Shown in pieces: positions 32,999 through 44,649 of a stretch of 64,000 nucleotides of DNA (its first letter is position 1; each line of letters opens with the position of its first letter). A model generated the notes under the pieces. The model did no database searches and was not told the origin of the DNA. It saw only the letters and a program-made list of their open reading frames with translations. The stretch spans positions 922,001 through 986,000 of the forward strand of contig CAWZYM010000271.1 of NCBI GenBank assembly GCA_963966185.1, given 5' to 3'. The position numbers and the translations under genes are program-made. Source of the DNA: Rhabditoides inermis. Its lineage: Eukaryota; Nematoda; Chromadorea; Rhabditida; Rhabditidae.

Positions 32999-34155
32999 TT
33001 CCCCTCTCTCCCTCTCCCCCCCTCACCTCCTGGTTGGCCTCCTCAGCCCCGACGGTGTGCTTTCTGCGTACCAGGCTGCATGTCTGCTCGCCCTGGCTGA
33101 CCTGGCAGAAGTCGTCGGTGTCAGCCACAGACGTGAGCTCGTTCGCCTTGGTGTCGCAGGTGAGGATGAAGTCGTCGGCGTTGTTCAGCTGCTGACGGAT
33201 CGCCTCCAGCGACATGCCAGTCTCGTCCTTCATGTTGTTGACGAGGATGAGACGCAGCTCCTCGGAGTTGCACTTGTGCGCGTCCGTGTGCGAGATGACG
33301 TCAGCATCGTCACGCTTCTTGCGTCCGCCGCATCCGCCGCCGCCGCCTCCGCATCCGCCGCCGCCGCCTCCGCATCCGCCGCCGCCGCCTCCGCAGCCGC
33401 CGCCGCCGCCTCCGCATCCGCCGCCGCCGCCTCCGCATCCGCCGCCGCCGCCTCCGCATCCGCCGCCGCAGCTAGGCGCCGGTGCGGGGCAAGGAGGGGG
33501 GCAAGGCGGGGGGCAAGGCGGGGGGCAAGGCGGGGGGCAGCAGCACGGCGGGGGGCAGGGCGGGGGGCAGGGCGGAGGACAGCAGCACGGCTTGGGACAC
33601 GGCGGGGGGCAGGGCGGGGGGCAGGGCGGAGGACAGCAGCACGGCTTGGGGCAGGGCGGGGGGCAGCAGGGGGGCGGGCATCCGCACCCTCCGCCGCCGC
33701 CGCCACCTCCTCCTCCACAGCCGCAGCCGCCAGAGTCACCGCCGCTCATCGGGAAAAGGAAAGCAGAGCCGCACACAGCCAACGCCGCCACAACAATCAA
33801 CGTGCGCATCTGAAAAGCGGACAATGCCAGTGTGCCAAGTGCTGCATCATCCAAAACTGCAACACGTCACAAGCCAGAGCGACTGAGCACTCGAACAAGC
33901 TTGAAAGAAGACTCACGTTTGTGCTGTGACACGGGCTGTTGAGTTGTCTGTGTGTCTTTTCATGACACCTGCCGTCTTTATATAGTGTTGCCGAGTCTCG
34001 CTGCTTGTTTGCTAGACAGAACGGACAGCGCAAACTAGTATCCGGGTCGCATGTCAGTAATGACAAACGACACTTCAGAAAACATTAGAAGACTTCGAAG
34101 AGAGATATCATCGCGAGACAGACAGACAGGCAGACACCATGTTGGATATCAGTTT
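32745..34155 (-). repeat. Segmental duplication unit 3 of 3 (inverted)
   Basis: Complement of units 1 and 2. TATATAAA (plus 33977-33984), noncoding exon, coding exons and poly(A) signal (TTTATT at 32774-32779) are all conserved. Confidence 0.85.
32823..33809 (-). CDS. Ground-like (GRL) protein, copy 3
   Basis: Exons 33027-33809 and 32823-32903 give 287 residues, the shortest of the three. The signal peptide MRTLIVVAALAVCGSA differs from copy 2 by one residue. The Cys/Pro block, GGGGGC array, GRKKRDD site, ground-like domain and Glu/Lys tail are as in the other copies. One substitution precedes the intron (HTVGAEEANQ instead of HTVVAEEANQ). The 123-base intron is GA-rich in the sense direction, a multiple of three, and open. 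Confidence 0.87.
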
Positions 34156-34834
34156 CACGAATGAACAATGTTCAGTGTGGTTTTTAAATTAGTTGAATGT
34201 CAGTTTCAACGGTTTGTTTCTTTGTAAAATATGAGTTGAGTCTGCCGCAACGCGCAGTTCTACTGACTTTTTAGTAGCTTTTCATTGTGTACTTTTTTGT
34301 TCCGCTTTCATCTTCACACTTGTGTTCGTTACACAAAAAGATTTCCTAGAAAAAAATCAGAATACCGAAAACTCAACAAAAGTGTGCGAGACGCGTTATC
34401 CCGCTCATCCTGGGGCACACTGAATGAGTTTGTCGCATGCATGTTGAATAGAGTTTGCGAGAACTGCGGATAGAAACTGGCGAAAAGAGTGATAATACGA
34501 ATAGTTATTAAAATCATTTGCGTAAAGAGTGCTTGTGAGCTTGTGTCAACTCGATTCAACAAAAGCACACGCATAAACAATTTTAGTATTGGCCTTCGTT
34601 GAATTTCATAGAAGTTTGCTTCTCAAATAAATGTGCAATTGTATCTACACATCGCGCCATCGCAATGCCTCTCTGTTCTGCACTCACACGAGACCACAGG
34701 AAATAAAAATGGAAGGACACGCGCGATCGCTCATAACTTATTTCAGAGAAGAGAAACAAAGTTGTTCAACTTATGACATATGAATTACGCAGGCGTACAA
34801 AAACGACTTACATAATCGGACAGTACTGACTTAC
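34156..34834. other. Intergenic
   Basis: No exon chain or repeat boundary is recognised. Confidence 0.5.
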
Positions 34835-35035
34835 GGACAGTACGTACACATACATACGACAGTAGACATGTCGGAGTGATGATCACAAATAATACATGTT
34901 GAATTATAAGAGACACAGGAAGTGCGAGTGGGACGACGTGTGAGAGACGACCTGACTCTCCAGTCGTGATGCACGAATCCGAGACGACGGGAAATTGCTG
35001 AAACCAGCCCTGGAGAGCTCTCTAAACCGCCTTGC
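34835..35035 (-). mobile_element. LINE 3'-end fragment, inverted
   Basis: Its complement (tctcggattcgtgcatcacg, then actggagagtc and cgtctctcac) matches the 3' end of the LINE at 37320-37385. It therefore stands head to head with the following LINE. Confidence 0.7.
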
Positions 35036-35039
35036 ATCC

Positions 35040-35432
35040 CTTACTCCCACGACTTCAGATAGAAGGCTATTCTAGAAACTTGTGCTCGTCCGTCTCTCTA
35101 CTATTGTCCGTCCGTGCCGTATTGTCCGTCCGTGCCGTATTGTCCGTCCGTATTGTCCGTCCGTGCCGTATTGTCCGTCCGTATTGTCCGTCCGTGCCGT
35201 ATTGTCCTTACTCCCACGACTTCAGATAGAAGGCTATTCTAGAAACTTGTGCTCGTCCGTCTCTCTACTATTGTCCGTCCGTGCCGTATTGTCCGTCCGT
35301 GCCGTATTGTCCGTCCGTGCCGTATTGTCCGTCCGTGCCGTATTGTCCGTCCGTGCCATATTGTCCGTCCGTGCCGTATTGTCCGTCCGTGCCGTATTGT
35401 CCGTCCGTGCCGTATTGTCCGTCCGTGCCGCT
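35040..35432. repeat. 18-bp minisatellite with a larger duplicated flank
   Basis: Two arrays of the 18-mer tattgtccgtccgtgccg (about 35100-35205, with 12-mer variants, and about 35268-35430). Each is preceded by the same 60 bases beginning cttactcccacgacttcag (35039 and 35207). The unit is a multiple of three and reads YCPSVP in the LINE frame. Confidence 0.9.
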
Positions 35433-37353
35433 CAAGACTCACTCTCCTACTCTCCCCGCGCATATCCGCATGCTCAGTCGAAGGGTTTCTCTCCTTGCCT
35501 CTCGCAGGCCTATGTCGGCTGACGCACGCAGTGCCCGACGGGATCTCCGGAAGGCACTGTATAGGTGGAACTGTAGAAAATAGTCGGCTCTTCTAGATAA
35601 GGGACCGAAATCGTTCTATAGACATGTGCGCAATAGACTGAACCCGGTAGACGGGATAGGTGTGGTGGTGGATTCGAATGGTCACTTCCTACATGATCCG
35701 GCCGATAAGGCTGAGCATTTCGCATCCTTCTTCGATTCCATCTACGCAGCTCACTCGGCATCGCCCGCCGGCGATTCGCTACCCAACTCAGTCGTGTCTC
35801 TCACTCACTTCGACATCTCACCGCACATTGTTCGCAAGGTGATAAGTGGAATGGCGAACAAAGTGAATACCTCTCCGGACGGAATCACGCATGTGTTCCT
35901 CAAAAACACAATTGATACAATCGTGCATCTCACTCTTCTGTTTATCCAGTCGACATCTGTGTGTTCTGTGCCCGCGATTTGGCGTCTCGGGTACATCAAA
36001 CCCATTCATAAGAGTGGGCCATCCCATGACGTGTCTAATTACAGGCCGATCACACTAACTTCCACCGTAAGCAAGGTTTTAGAGAGAATTTGTGTCTCCC
36101 AGATCACTTCTTTTCTCGATCGCAATTGCTCACTCACTCGCAATCAGTATGGATTTCGCAAAGGTAGATCTACATCTACCCAACTTGTCCAATGTCTCTC
36201 CCACTGGTCTCGCGAACTGACCGATGGAAAGGTCGTCGACTGTCTGTATGTGGATTACACGAAAGCTTTTGACACTATCAATCATGATATGTTGTCCGCT
36301 AAGTTGTATTCAATTGGAGTGCGAGGCAATGCTCTTTCATGGTTAATGAGTTTTTTGCGCGATCGGACCACTCACGTATCAATCGATAACACACTGTCTG
36401 CCCCGAGGCTCGTCAATTGCGGCGTCCCCCAGGGTAGCTGCCTAGGCCCTCTTCTATTTAATATCTTCATAAATGACATTGCGCGCTCTCTCCCTCCCGG
36501 GATGCACTTTGTTTTATACGCGGACGACCTGAAGGTGTATTTCTCATACGACCCTCTCGATCCGTCCGCCCACTCTCGCTTCCAAGCTGCAGTTGATGCA
36601 GTGTGCGAGTGGTCGCATAAGTGGGGTCTCACCATCTCGATTTCTAAAACATACATCTTACATCTGGGCAAGCACAATCCGCGTTCTGTATACACTGCCG
36701 GCGATACTCCTCTGCGAGCTACAGATTGTGTGAAAGACCTCGGTGTCTGGATCACTAACAATCTGTGCTTCGAAACTCACATCTCCCGCATAGTCAATGG
36801 CGCGCTTTGGTCAATAAACAACTTTCTGAGAGCATATCAAACACGCAATCTCACTGTTCTAGTGAAAGCTTATGTAACATACATTCGCTGTAAGCTTGAA
36901 TATTGTACAGAAGTGTGGAGCCCATCTAGCGTGCGCATGGTGAACCTGTTAGAGGGCGTGCAACGCTACTTTACGCGACGCATCTGCCATCGAGCCGGTC
37001 ACCTTTCCCTCGGGTATTCTGAGAGGCTCCGCCTGCTGGGTCTCGAGACACTTGAGTCTCGTAGATTCTTGAATGACGTCACTTTCCTCTTCAAAATTGC
37101 CCACCATATTTCGCCGTTTGATGCAGATGGTATATTCAATATCATCCCAACATCAACAAGGCATTCACACAACATGCGAATTATCCCTTCTTTTGATCCT
37201 GCAAACAAACTACTCACGAGCATTCACAGAGCCTATACTTACTGGAATAGCCTTTCTTCTGATGTGGTGGGAGTGCGAAGTGCGGAGCAGTTCAGAGAAC
37301 TTGTCAGATCTGGATCTGGCGGTTTCCCGTTGTCTCGGATTCGTGCATCATGA
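35433..37353 (+). pseudogene. LINE ORF2 remnant with in-frame stop
   Basis: The frame reads VPLKTHSPTLPAHIRMLSRR, then RRDLRKALYRWNCRK, then TAG at 35581-35583, then continues for 590 codons to 37353. Landmarks: NTSPDGITHVFLKN, NYRPITLTSTVSKVLE, YGFRKGRST, YVDYTKAFDTINHD, GVPQGSCLGPLLFNIFIND, YADDLKVYF. The aligned position of the stop in the 52.4-kb LINE is a basic residue after WNCK. The endonuclease is absent. The reverse transcriptase part is otherwise open. Confidence 0.85.
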
Positions 37354-37595
37354 CTGGAGAGTTTGGACGTCTCTCACATGTCATCTCTTGTGCGCATGTA
37401 TCTGTGTCCCACACTTCATACGTTCCATTCCGCCTTTGTCTCCGCCAGTTCCCTTGAGCAAGGCGCGGTAGTAGCTCATCTTGTTTTACCCCCCACCCCC
37501 ACACACTATCGTATTATCAATGTAATGTCCTTTTACAACTCGCACATTCTAATCACCCTTATATGCGATAAATTGAATTGAATTGAATTGAATCT
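35433..37595 (+). mobile_element. 5'-truncated LINE (CR1/jockey-like), disabled
   Basis: It begins at the fusion with the minisatellite and ends in an AATTG-repeat tail at 37571-37593. It is related to the nearly complete LINE at 52.4 kb. Confidence 0.8.
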
Positions 37596-37612
37596 GTTCG
37601 TTGAATCAAAAC

Positions 37613-37850
37613 AAAGAATAATGCGCATACTGTATGAGTGAGTAAGTGTCTGGCAGTTGTTCGTATTACATTGAATATATACGATATACCATCAGATTCA
37701 AAAGACAAAACTCGGTGAGTGACTTTGTATTGGAACGTGACGTCATTGATAAAACGACGGGACTCAAAAGTTTCAATTCCCAACAGGCGGAATCGCTCAG
37801 AGTAGGTGACCAGCTCGTTCGAAGTACCTTTGCACACCTTCAAGCAGATT
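37613..37850 (-). mobile_element. LINE ORF2 C-terminal fragment, inverted
   Basis: The minus-strand frame has YSERFRLLGIETFESRRF and INDVTFQYKVTH, matching YSERLRLLGLETLESRRF of the adjacent plus-strand LINE. It is a separate, diverged insertion tail to tail with it. Confidence 0.75.
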
Positions 37851-38378
37851 CATCAAACACAAACACACGCTAGTTTAATCCCACAACTCAGAACATTGTT
37901 CCAACTTGCATCGCAAATATGTAACATATGCTTTCACTGTATATAAAACGGCGAGATCTTTATTAGTAAGTTCAATTCGTACTTCCGTGTCTAAAACTAT
38001 AGTTCTCATCAAACTCTGTGTGCAAGAATTTCCCCAGATAAGATTGTAGTATCATCAAGCACTAACTCACTGTTACTCATGTAGTTTGACAAATTATATC
38101 ACTGTATTGATATTTACTTTTAATGTAAAGATTTAGTCTAACCAAGTTTTTTTTTCTGGCAGGAAAAATGAACTTGGCGTGACGTTGAGTACATGACCTA
38201 TCATGGTTTGGCCTCGAGAACTTTTTTTGCCAGTTTTATCCGGAAAACGCTCGCACACGCAAACATTTCTGAGGTTGAAACGTTTTGTAGCAGGAAATGT
38301 AGAAAACCTTGCAAAAAAAACCTATAACTGTATATAAACTCTTCCTACTCATAGATCTCACGTAGACTCTAATGAAGC
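37851..38378. other. Intergenic upstream of Srx-like gene
   Basis: AT-rich; a possible TATA (tatataaac) lies at about 38332, some 45 bases before the ATG. Nothing else is seen. Confidence 0.45.
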
Positions 38379-40048
38379 ATGAGTTTGTCAAATTTCTCTA
38401 TTGAATCTGCTGTTTCATCAACAGTAACTTCCGTTGTTGCGACAGGATTCGTGACGTCACCCAGTTTCCGTATTTTGTGCGGCGTGGTTTACACCGTTCT
38501 GGTTATTGCTGCAGTGTTTTTCAACGTGACTTTCCTATATATCGTCGCTAAAGTAAATTAGCATTTGAGAGAATGAAAACAGCGCATGTTTTGTTAAGAG
38601 TTACAAACAATACACATCGGCATTCTACGTAATAACATCATACAACTGCCTTGCTAACTGTGTGGCGTTGATGGTTCAATTAATTTTATGTATTCCAACA
38701 ACGTTCACGGCTTTCAATGTGAGCGTTTTCTCGGAATTGGGTTCAAAACCTTTTGCATTTCAGTATATCACTATCGACATCGTCTCACATGCAGTACTCA
38801 TCAGTGAAACAATGGCGTATTTCGGCGGTATGATGTTATCTTTATTGCTCGCGGGAAACAGGTTTGCCTGACTTCTGAAAATTCTCATTCATACTTTTCA
38901 GGTTCTTTGTATTCGTCTACCCGAGTCTTGTTGAAACCTTGTTTCCGAGAAACAGATCGTGGACGACTCATTTGTCAGTTCTTTACGATTCGCAAAAACA
39001 GAAAGCAATACAGATTTCAGTTACTGCTGGTTCTCTGTTGGTATCTGCGTACTTTTCTTTCTCACTACCTCTATTTTCGGTTGTCAAAAGTTTTTCTCGA
39101 CGAGAATGTTTTACATGTTTCATCGCTGCGATAACGATCAAATTGGAAGTTTCATGATGAAGGTTTAGTTGCAAAAAATATGAGTTGTGAACACTCGTTT
39201 TTTCAGAACGTTACTTATGTCGGTATTGCTGTTCCCATCGCAGTCTTCTTGCTCTACGTTTTTATATTTCTTTCCATAAACGCGCAACGTGCTATAATGA
39301 AAAGAACGTTCCCAAAAAGTGAACTTCATATATTAATGCAGGCAAGATTTCTCACTTGTTGACAATGACAGTTTGTTAACAAGCGCCGGTTAGTTTGTTT
39401 TTGTACCCTACACCTACACGCGCCTGAATCGGCAAAAGCGACAGAGAGAGAAGTTCCTTCGAAACTTTGCAAGAACAGTGCTTTTGTAAAGAATAGATGC
39501 TATCAAGCAGAATGTTTTAATATGTTTCGACTTCAATTCCAATCACTACTTTTAGATTGATAATAATGCTTGAGCTTTTTTACATCATGTTAATTAAAAG
39601 AAACTTTTTCACGAGAGTTCTTTTCAAAGACAATTTCAACTCAAATAAACACAGTTTGCAGAGTGCATTGATCAGTGTTGGACTGGAAGCTGATACGGTG
39701 ATAATGCGAGCGTCGTCGCTTTTCACAGGAGAGGCGGGATATTGGGGAACATTCGGAGGTGACCGAAAGACCAAAAGCGTGTTTCATCATTCATAGTCAG
39801 TCCAGACGGCCGAAAAGCTGTAACATAGATACATTGCGTGTATGATCACGCTTGTGAAACGCAGCTGTAGTTGTTGTTTTTTTTCAGTGAACATCGTCTT
39901 CATTCTGAACAACATGTGCGCGCCGCTCATCGTCTTCCGATTCAACCGAGACGTGAAACGAGCTCTGCTCCGCATTCTGGGAGCTGCTCACCCGGAACCA
40001 GCGACGACTCGCTCCAAGATCTTCAGAAAGATGACCATCACACAGTGA
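38379..40048 (+). CDS. Seven-transmembrane chemoreceptor, Srx-like (exon set incomplete)
   Basis: Exons 38379-38552, 38599-38861, 38902-38973, 39021-39162, 39207-39341 or 39357, and 39888-40048. With the 39357 end the frame closes at 320 residues. TM1 is CGVVYTVLVIAAVFFNVTFLY. TM3 ends at an NRFFVFVYPSLVE motif, as in Srx/Srt-type receptors. TM5 is VGIAVPIAVFLLYVFIFLS. The C terminus has a TM7-like NIVFILNNMCAPLIVF and NRDVKRALL. A TM6 of normal length is not visible between 39358 and 39887; either I miss an exon or the gene is damaged. A GC donor (CAG|gcaaga) at 39342 is an alternative to 39358. Role if functional: olfactory or gustatory receptor. Confidence 0.6.
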
Positions 40049-40870
40049 ACGGATAATCAACATGTTAATGGATAGTACCTTTTCGAATTGCATTTTTCAT
40101 TTAAAAAAAACTTTGACCATAAATTGTAGAAAACGCTTCGCAAAGTTTTGTATTTCGTAGTGAGACATATTTACCGAATAGTCACATAGATGCTCAACGC
40201 GCACTCCAAAACAAACAAAATAGCGTTGACAAACAACCATGTCCCGATATCAACAAAAAAAACATGTGGTGATGATGGTGGTGAGGTACACACGTTTTTT
40301 GCGCATGCGTCTGCAGCCGGCCTGAGGCTTTGTGAAGATGGCGTGCACGGTAATATAGCATGATGTAACGTGCTTGTGGTTATTCTGAACCACACACATC
40401 AGCCGTCTCTCTAAAGAATGCCAACTAACACAAAAATCTCTTGGTTTTTTTGCTTGTTGTCTGTTCGAAATACTACTTTGTTGTCTAGTACACTCAGCTT
40501 TCAGTATGAGATTGAAGTGAAATCGATTTTTTTCTGTTTCAGTTTTTTTTACCTTTCACTCATGAACAAGTTTGTAGAAAAAAAGAGTCAATAAATTGTA
40601 GTCCGTTCTTGAATAGATGCTTTCTCTTCTCACTGACTTCATGCAAGGCAACAATGTAACGGAAAAGATCGTTAGATATTAGTTACTTCTCATAAATAAA
40701 ACAAGGAGAAAAATCTGTGTTGCTTGAATTCGAATCGTGACTTTGTTGCATATGTTATGGTGGAATCACCACGATTGGCACATGTTTTGTTTTGGAGATT
40801 GTTTGGGAGATCGTAAATCAAGAAGAATCAACGGAGAAGAAGATCACCAGAGCGTGACAGAAAGGACATT
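40049..40870. other. Intergenic
   Basis: AT-rich sequence between the Srx-like gene and the C6/lectin gene. No exon is recognised. Confidence 0.5.
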
Positions 40871-41072
40871 ATGCACTTAGCTGTTTTACTGGTCGCTGCG
40901 GCGGCAGCGTCGTCTCAGTATGGGCCGGGATACGGCGGGCAGCCCAGTCAGCCCAGTCAGCCCAGTCAGCCCAGTCAGTACCCGCCCAGCTACCCATACC
41001 CGCAACCCGCTCCGCTGCCCTATCCGCTGCCATACGAAGATGAAGGACAAGGAGTGCCGAGATGTTTGTGCG

Positions 41073-41154
<82 letters not shown>

Positions 41155-41905
41155 TAGTATTCCTGGGTATTCTAGGTAGGACTTGCCGTCGAGTGAGGGC
41201 GTTCAAAGACGATGCGACGCTTGCGTATGGAACAGCGTTGATCAAGTGAGTGTAGTGTACATGATGTTTCAGATAACACTTACGCGTATAGAGAGAGAAC
41301 ACTTGGGAGATGCACCGTCTCTATCGTCACTTGTCAGGGAGAGAAGGGACAGGTTGGTGATAGCCAACAACGTGAACACTATTTTCTGCGCAGACCTTCA
41401 CACTCATCGACGAGAACAAGAATACTCTGGCGACAGGAAGTCACATTCGTCATAAGATCATTTGAATGGGAGGAAAGAAGCGAGCATCCACTCGAACAAT
41501 GTCTGAATAACGTGTAATGTGTTCAGATGGAAAACGAGAAATGCCGACGACGAGAAAGTCGTTTTCACAAAGCTGGCATGTGTTGTGGACCCAGTGACTA
41601 CTACTGTTGGACCGTCAACGACAGGTGAGCTCGCCACAACCACAAAACCAACTACAACAAACGCACAACCAATAACAAAGAAAAAGGCGTGCAATCACTC
41701 GTATATATATGAATGTCATATCAAATACAGTCGTTGATTGTGCTTTAAAGTTTTGTAATCAAACGTGAGCTCACAGATCATGTCAATAATGATATTTTCT
41801 TTAAAAAGTACTTGCGTAAACAAATGAACTTTGTCTTGTCCCAATGCAGCAAAAGCACATGCATAAAGCGTTTACAAATACTAACACAAACCTGCGCCTC
41901 TCTCT

Positions 41906-41950
<45 letters not shown>

Positions 41951-42304
41951 TTCTCTCTCTCCTATCTCTCTCTGTCTTCTCTCTCTCTCTCTAATATGGA
42001 CGTATGGCGTTATTCATTTGTATTGTTATATTTCATCGGTTAATGTCCACTGTCCGTTATGCGCAGGTTTGTGTTAGTATTTGTAAACGCTTTATGCATG
42101 TGCTTTTGCTGCATTGGGACAAGACAAAGTTCATTTGTTTACGCAAGTACTTTTTAAAGAAAATATATGTCCTTTTGTTAAATTTCATAGAAATTTTGAA
42201 TATGTGCTGAATTATGACTATTCATATGGATTTTATCAAAAACTACTATCTCTCACTCACTCTGTTCTCTCCTTCTCTTTGTCCCTTCTCTCTCTTTCAC
42301 TGTT

Positions 42305-42360
<56 letters not shown>

Positions 42361-44649
42361 CTCTCACACTGTTCTCTCTCACTCTTTCACTCTCTCACTT
42401 TCTGCCCTTCTCTCTCTCTCTGTCTCTTTATATTTTCTGCTCTTCTATCAACGTGGACAAATACTAACACAAACTCTCGGCCGTTCTCTCTCTTCTTACT
42501 CTCATGTACCACAGATCACACGTTACGTTTCGGATCGCCGTTACGTTTCACAAAAACGTTTTTCCCCACATATTTTCTCACTACCGTTCGGAGTCGCGCC
42601 TACTGCGCTCTTTCTCCTGGTTATAGTTGGCGGACCCAAAACAACGCAAACCCGGCGCGAATTAGACGCTGGCGGCGGCGGGGCGAACTACACTCAAAGT
42701 GCGAGTTGGAGAACACGGGCAGAAAACGCCGAGAGAGTACGCTTTCGGGAGAGAGTCAGCGTTACCGGACACGACTTCCGTTACCGGACACGGCGCTGCG
42801 CGCCCTCTCTAATTCAGATTGTAAAAATTGCAAGACAATCGAGTTCGTGAACGCAACAGGATTCGATTGCGGTAAAGGGGAGCATTCTGTCTGTGTCGCA
42901 GATGAAATAAACATAGAATTCGTGAGTTTTTTTTTATAAATATAGCAAACTTTTCAAGATGAGTAATTTTAAGAATGAACACATCGAGTGTGCCGAGTTG
43001 CCAAAAAATCAGAAACAGCGCGCGATATTTTGCCCTGACGAATACGACCCAGTTGTTTTCTTGCAGGTTGTTTCACTGTCATTAAAACTAATGAATCTTC
43101 AACTTGATCTTTTTCGTTTAGAATGGACTACAGAAAGTGGTTACTGATGGTGTGAGTTGCAGTGATGATAGAACGTGGGTGCATGAAGAAGAAGAAGTTA
43201 ATGTCGAAAAGGTAAAGCGCTTCATTTCATTCACAACAAGGAGGCTCATGTTTAGATGACTTGTCGCAGACGTTGTACAGCGTGTGGCATCAATAATCTC
43301 CCGCTTTAGAAAAACTGTCCAGCGTTCAGTAAATGCACTGAACCTGTTCTCGACACTACAAAATCGTGTCTCAGATTACACTGCCCGGTGAGACATTTAT
43401 AACCACTGATATATGCATTATTGTATTTTATTGACATAAGTACATGTAATTTTATTATGTTCAGAGTGAACATCGAATGAGACTCGACAACTCGCAAAAG
43501 TCTGATATTGGCCCCGATCCAGCCCAGAAATTCCCTTGACCGTTTGCAACGGATCTTCGTTTGTCACAAAGTTCGATCTACCAACTACTTGCGAGAAAGT
43601 GGACTGCACTCCTTTTTCGGATACATGTGATGAAGGTTGGACCAAGTTCGGGCATGCATGCTTCAAGGTAATAGTCAAGCACATTTTTGTTTTTACCCAC
43701 ATACTCACGTTTTTTGAATGCCAAAAATCTGAACACTGTCATGTTTCGTGGTTATTATGCAAAGTTCACTGTACCTAAAGTCCTATACACAACTCAAGTA
43801 TACCTGATTCTAGTTTTTCGACGCGCCGATGACTTGGACGGACGCAGAAGCCAACTGTAACAGCCTCAGAAGCAATTCTCATCTCGCGTCCATTCATAAC
43901 GCGGAGGAAAACGCGTTCATCTACGGTGACTACATATTAATGAACAAAAAAGTTTGTATTACTTTTTGATGTAGTCATTAAGAATCATATAACTATAATT
44001 CTATAGTTCTATAGTTCTACGCTCGCACTAAGTTGTGTGCAGTGGTTTAGATGAGAGATGAGAGAAAGACGGAGAGTCAGCTCTCGACAATAGCGCGCAC
44101 AACAAGAAAGGCAGACGGTTATGGCACCATTTTTCCAATTGCAAGCGAGATGTCTATAATACGTGTATAATAAGTAGTAATAGGTAATTTTTGTTGCAGA
44201 ACATCTGAAATACGCAAACACTGAAGGTCTCAGTTGGGAAGACAACGCGTGGGTGGGAATGCGGCAAGTTGACAGCGAAGTTTTCCAGTAAGATCGTGTT
44301 ATGTAGTTGAGCACCAATAATTTCTCTCTGAAATAGATGGAGCAATGGTCAAATCGTGAATTTTTCCAACTGGAAATTCGGCGAGCCAAACAATCTTTTC
44401 TCTCCGGGAAATCAGGTAATATCAAATTACATAGAGTATAGAGTACCTAACAAAGTACATCTGGAATTGGAATCACAGGTCGAGGATTGTACTCAACTGC
44501 TCTTACCATTCAGTTTCGGTGAATGGAACGACTTTTACTGCCACATAACGAACGCTAAGCATGTTTGCAGGTATATATTAGACATGAATTATGTGATACG
44601 ATGAGAGAATTACAGATACAACTTGAAAGACGATGCTTGCTTCGAGTAG
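40871..44649 (+). CDS. Secreted C6-domain and C-type lectin protein
   Basis: Signal peptide MHLAVLLVAAAAASS and a SQPSQP spacer come from exon 40871-41063. C6-like exons: 41176-41245 (CRTCRRVRAF), 41292-41352 (GRCTVSIVTCQGEKGQ), 41394-41448, and a part ending 41624 (CNVFRWKT, TKLACV, Thr-rich linker). A second Cys-rich region: 42818-42921, 42959-43066, 43122-43211, 43310-43387. C-type lectin: 43523-43667 (GWTKFGHACFK), 43814-43925, 44200-44287 (AWVGMRQVD), 44337-44415 (NWKFGEPNN), 44479-44570 (WNDFYCHITNAKHVC), 44616-44649. EPN suggests sugar-binding geometry, as in mannose-type sites. Two joints are unresolved: a TGA at 41504 in the C6 frame, and the joint at 43387-43523, where the only phase-matching path leaves a 23-base intron. 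Neighbouring damage is possible. Likely role: secreted recognition or immune lectin. Confidence 0.65.
41077..41152. repeat. (TA)n microsatellite in intron
   Basis: Pure TA dinucleotide in intron 1 of the C6/lectin gene. Confidence 0.95.
41792..42166. mobile_element. 375-bp element with perfect 106-bp inverted repeats
   Basis: Arms 41792-41897 and 42061-42166 are identical complements over 106 bases, starting atattttctttaaaaagtac. Between them lies 163 bases, largely CT repeat. An 18-base piece of the arm (acaaatactaacacaaac) recurs at about 42457-42475. It lies in an intron of the C6/lectin gene. Confidence 0.85.
42300..42440. repeat. (CT)n microsatellite
   Basis: CT-rich tract in the same intron, just right of the inverted-repeat element. 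Confidence 0.9.

Noticed and set aside
35082..35463. Minisatellite as a CRISPR array
   Set aside because: The unit is an uninterrupted 18-mer with no spacers, in an animal genome.
43256..43310. Short Cys-rich frame (MTCRRRCTACGINN) after an acceptor-like tag
   Set aside because: It ends in a stop with no donor. The exon at 43310 joins the preceding exon in phase if this piece is treated as intron.
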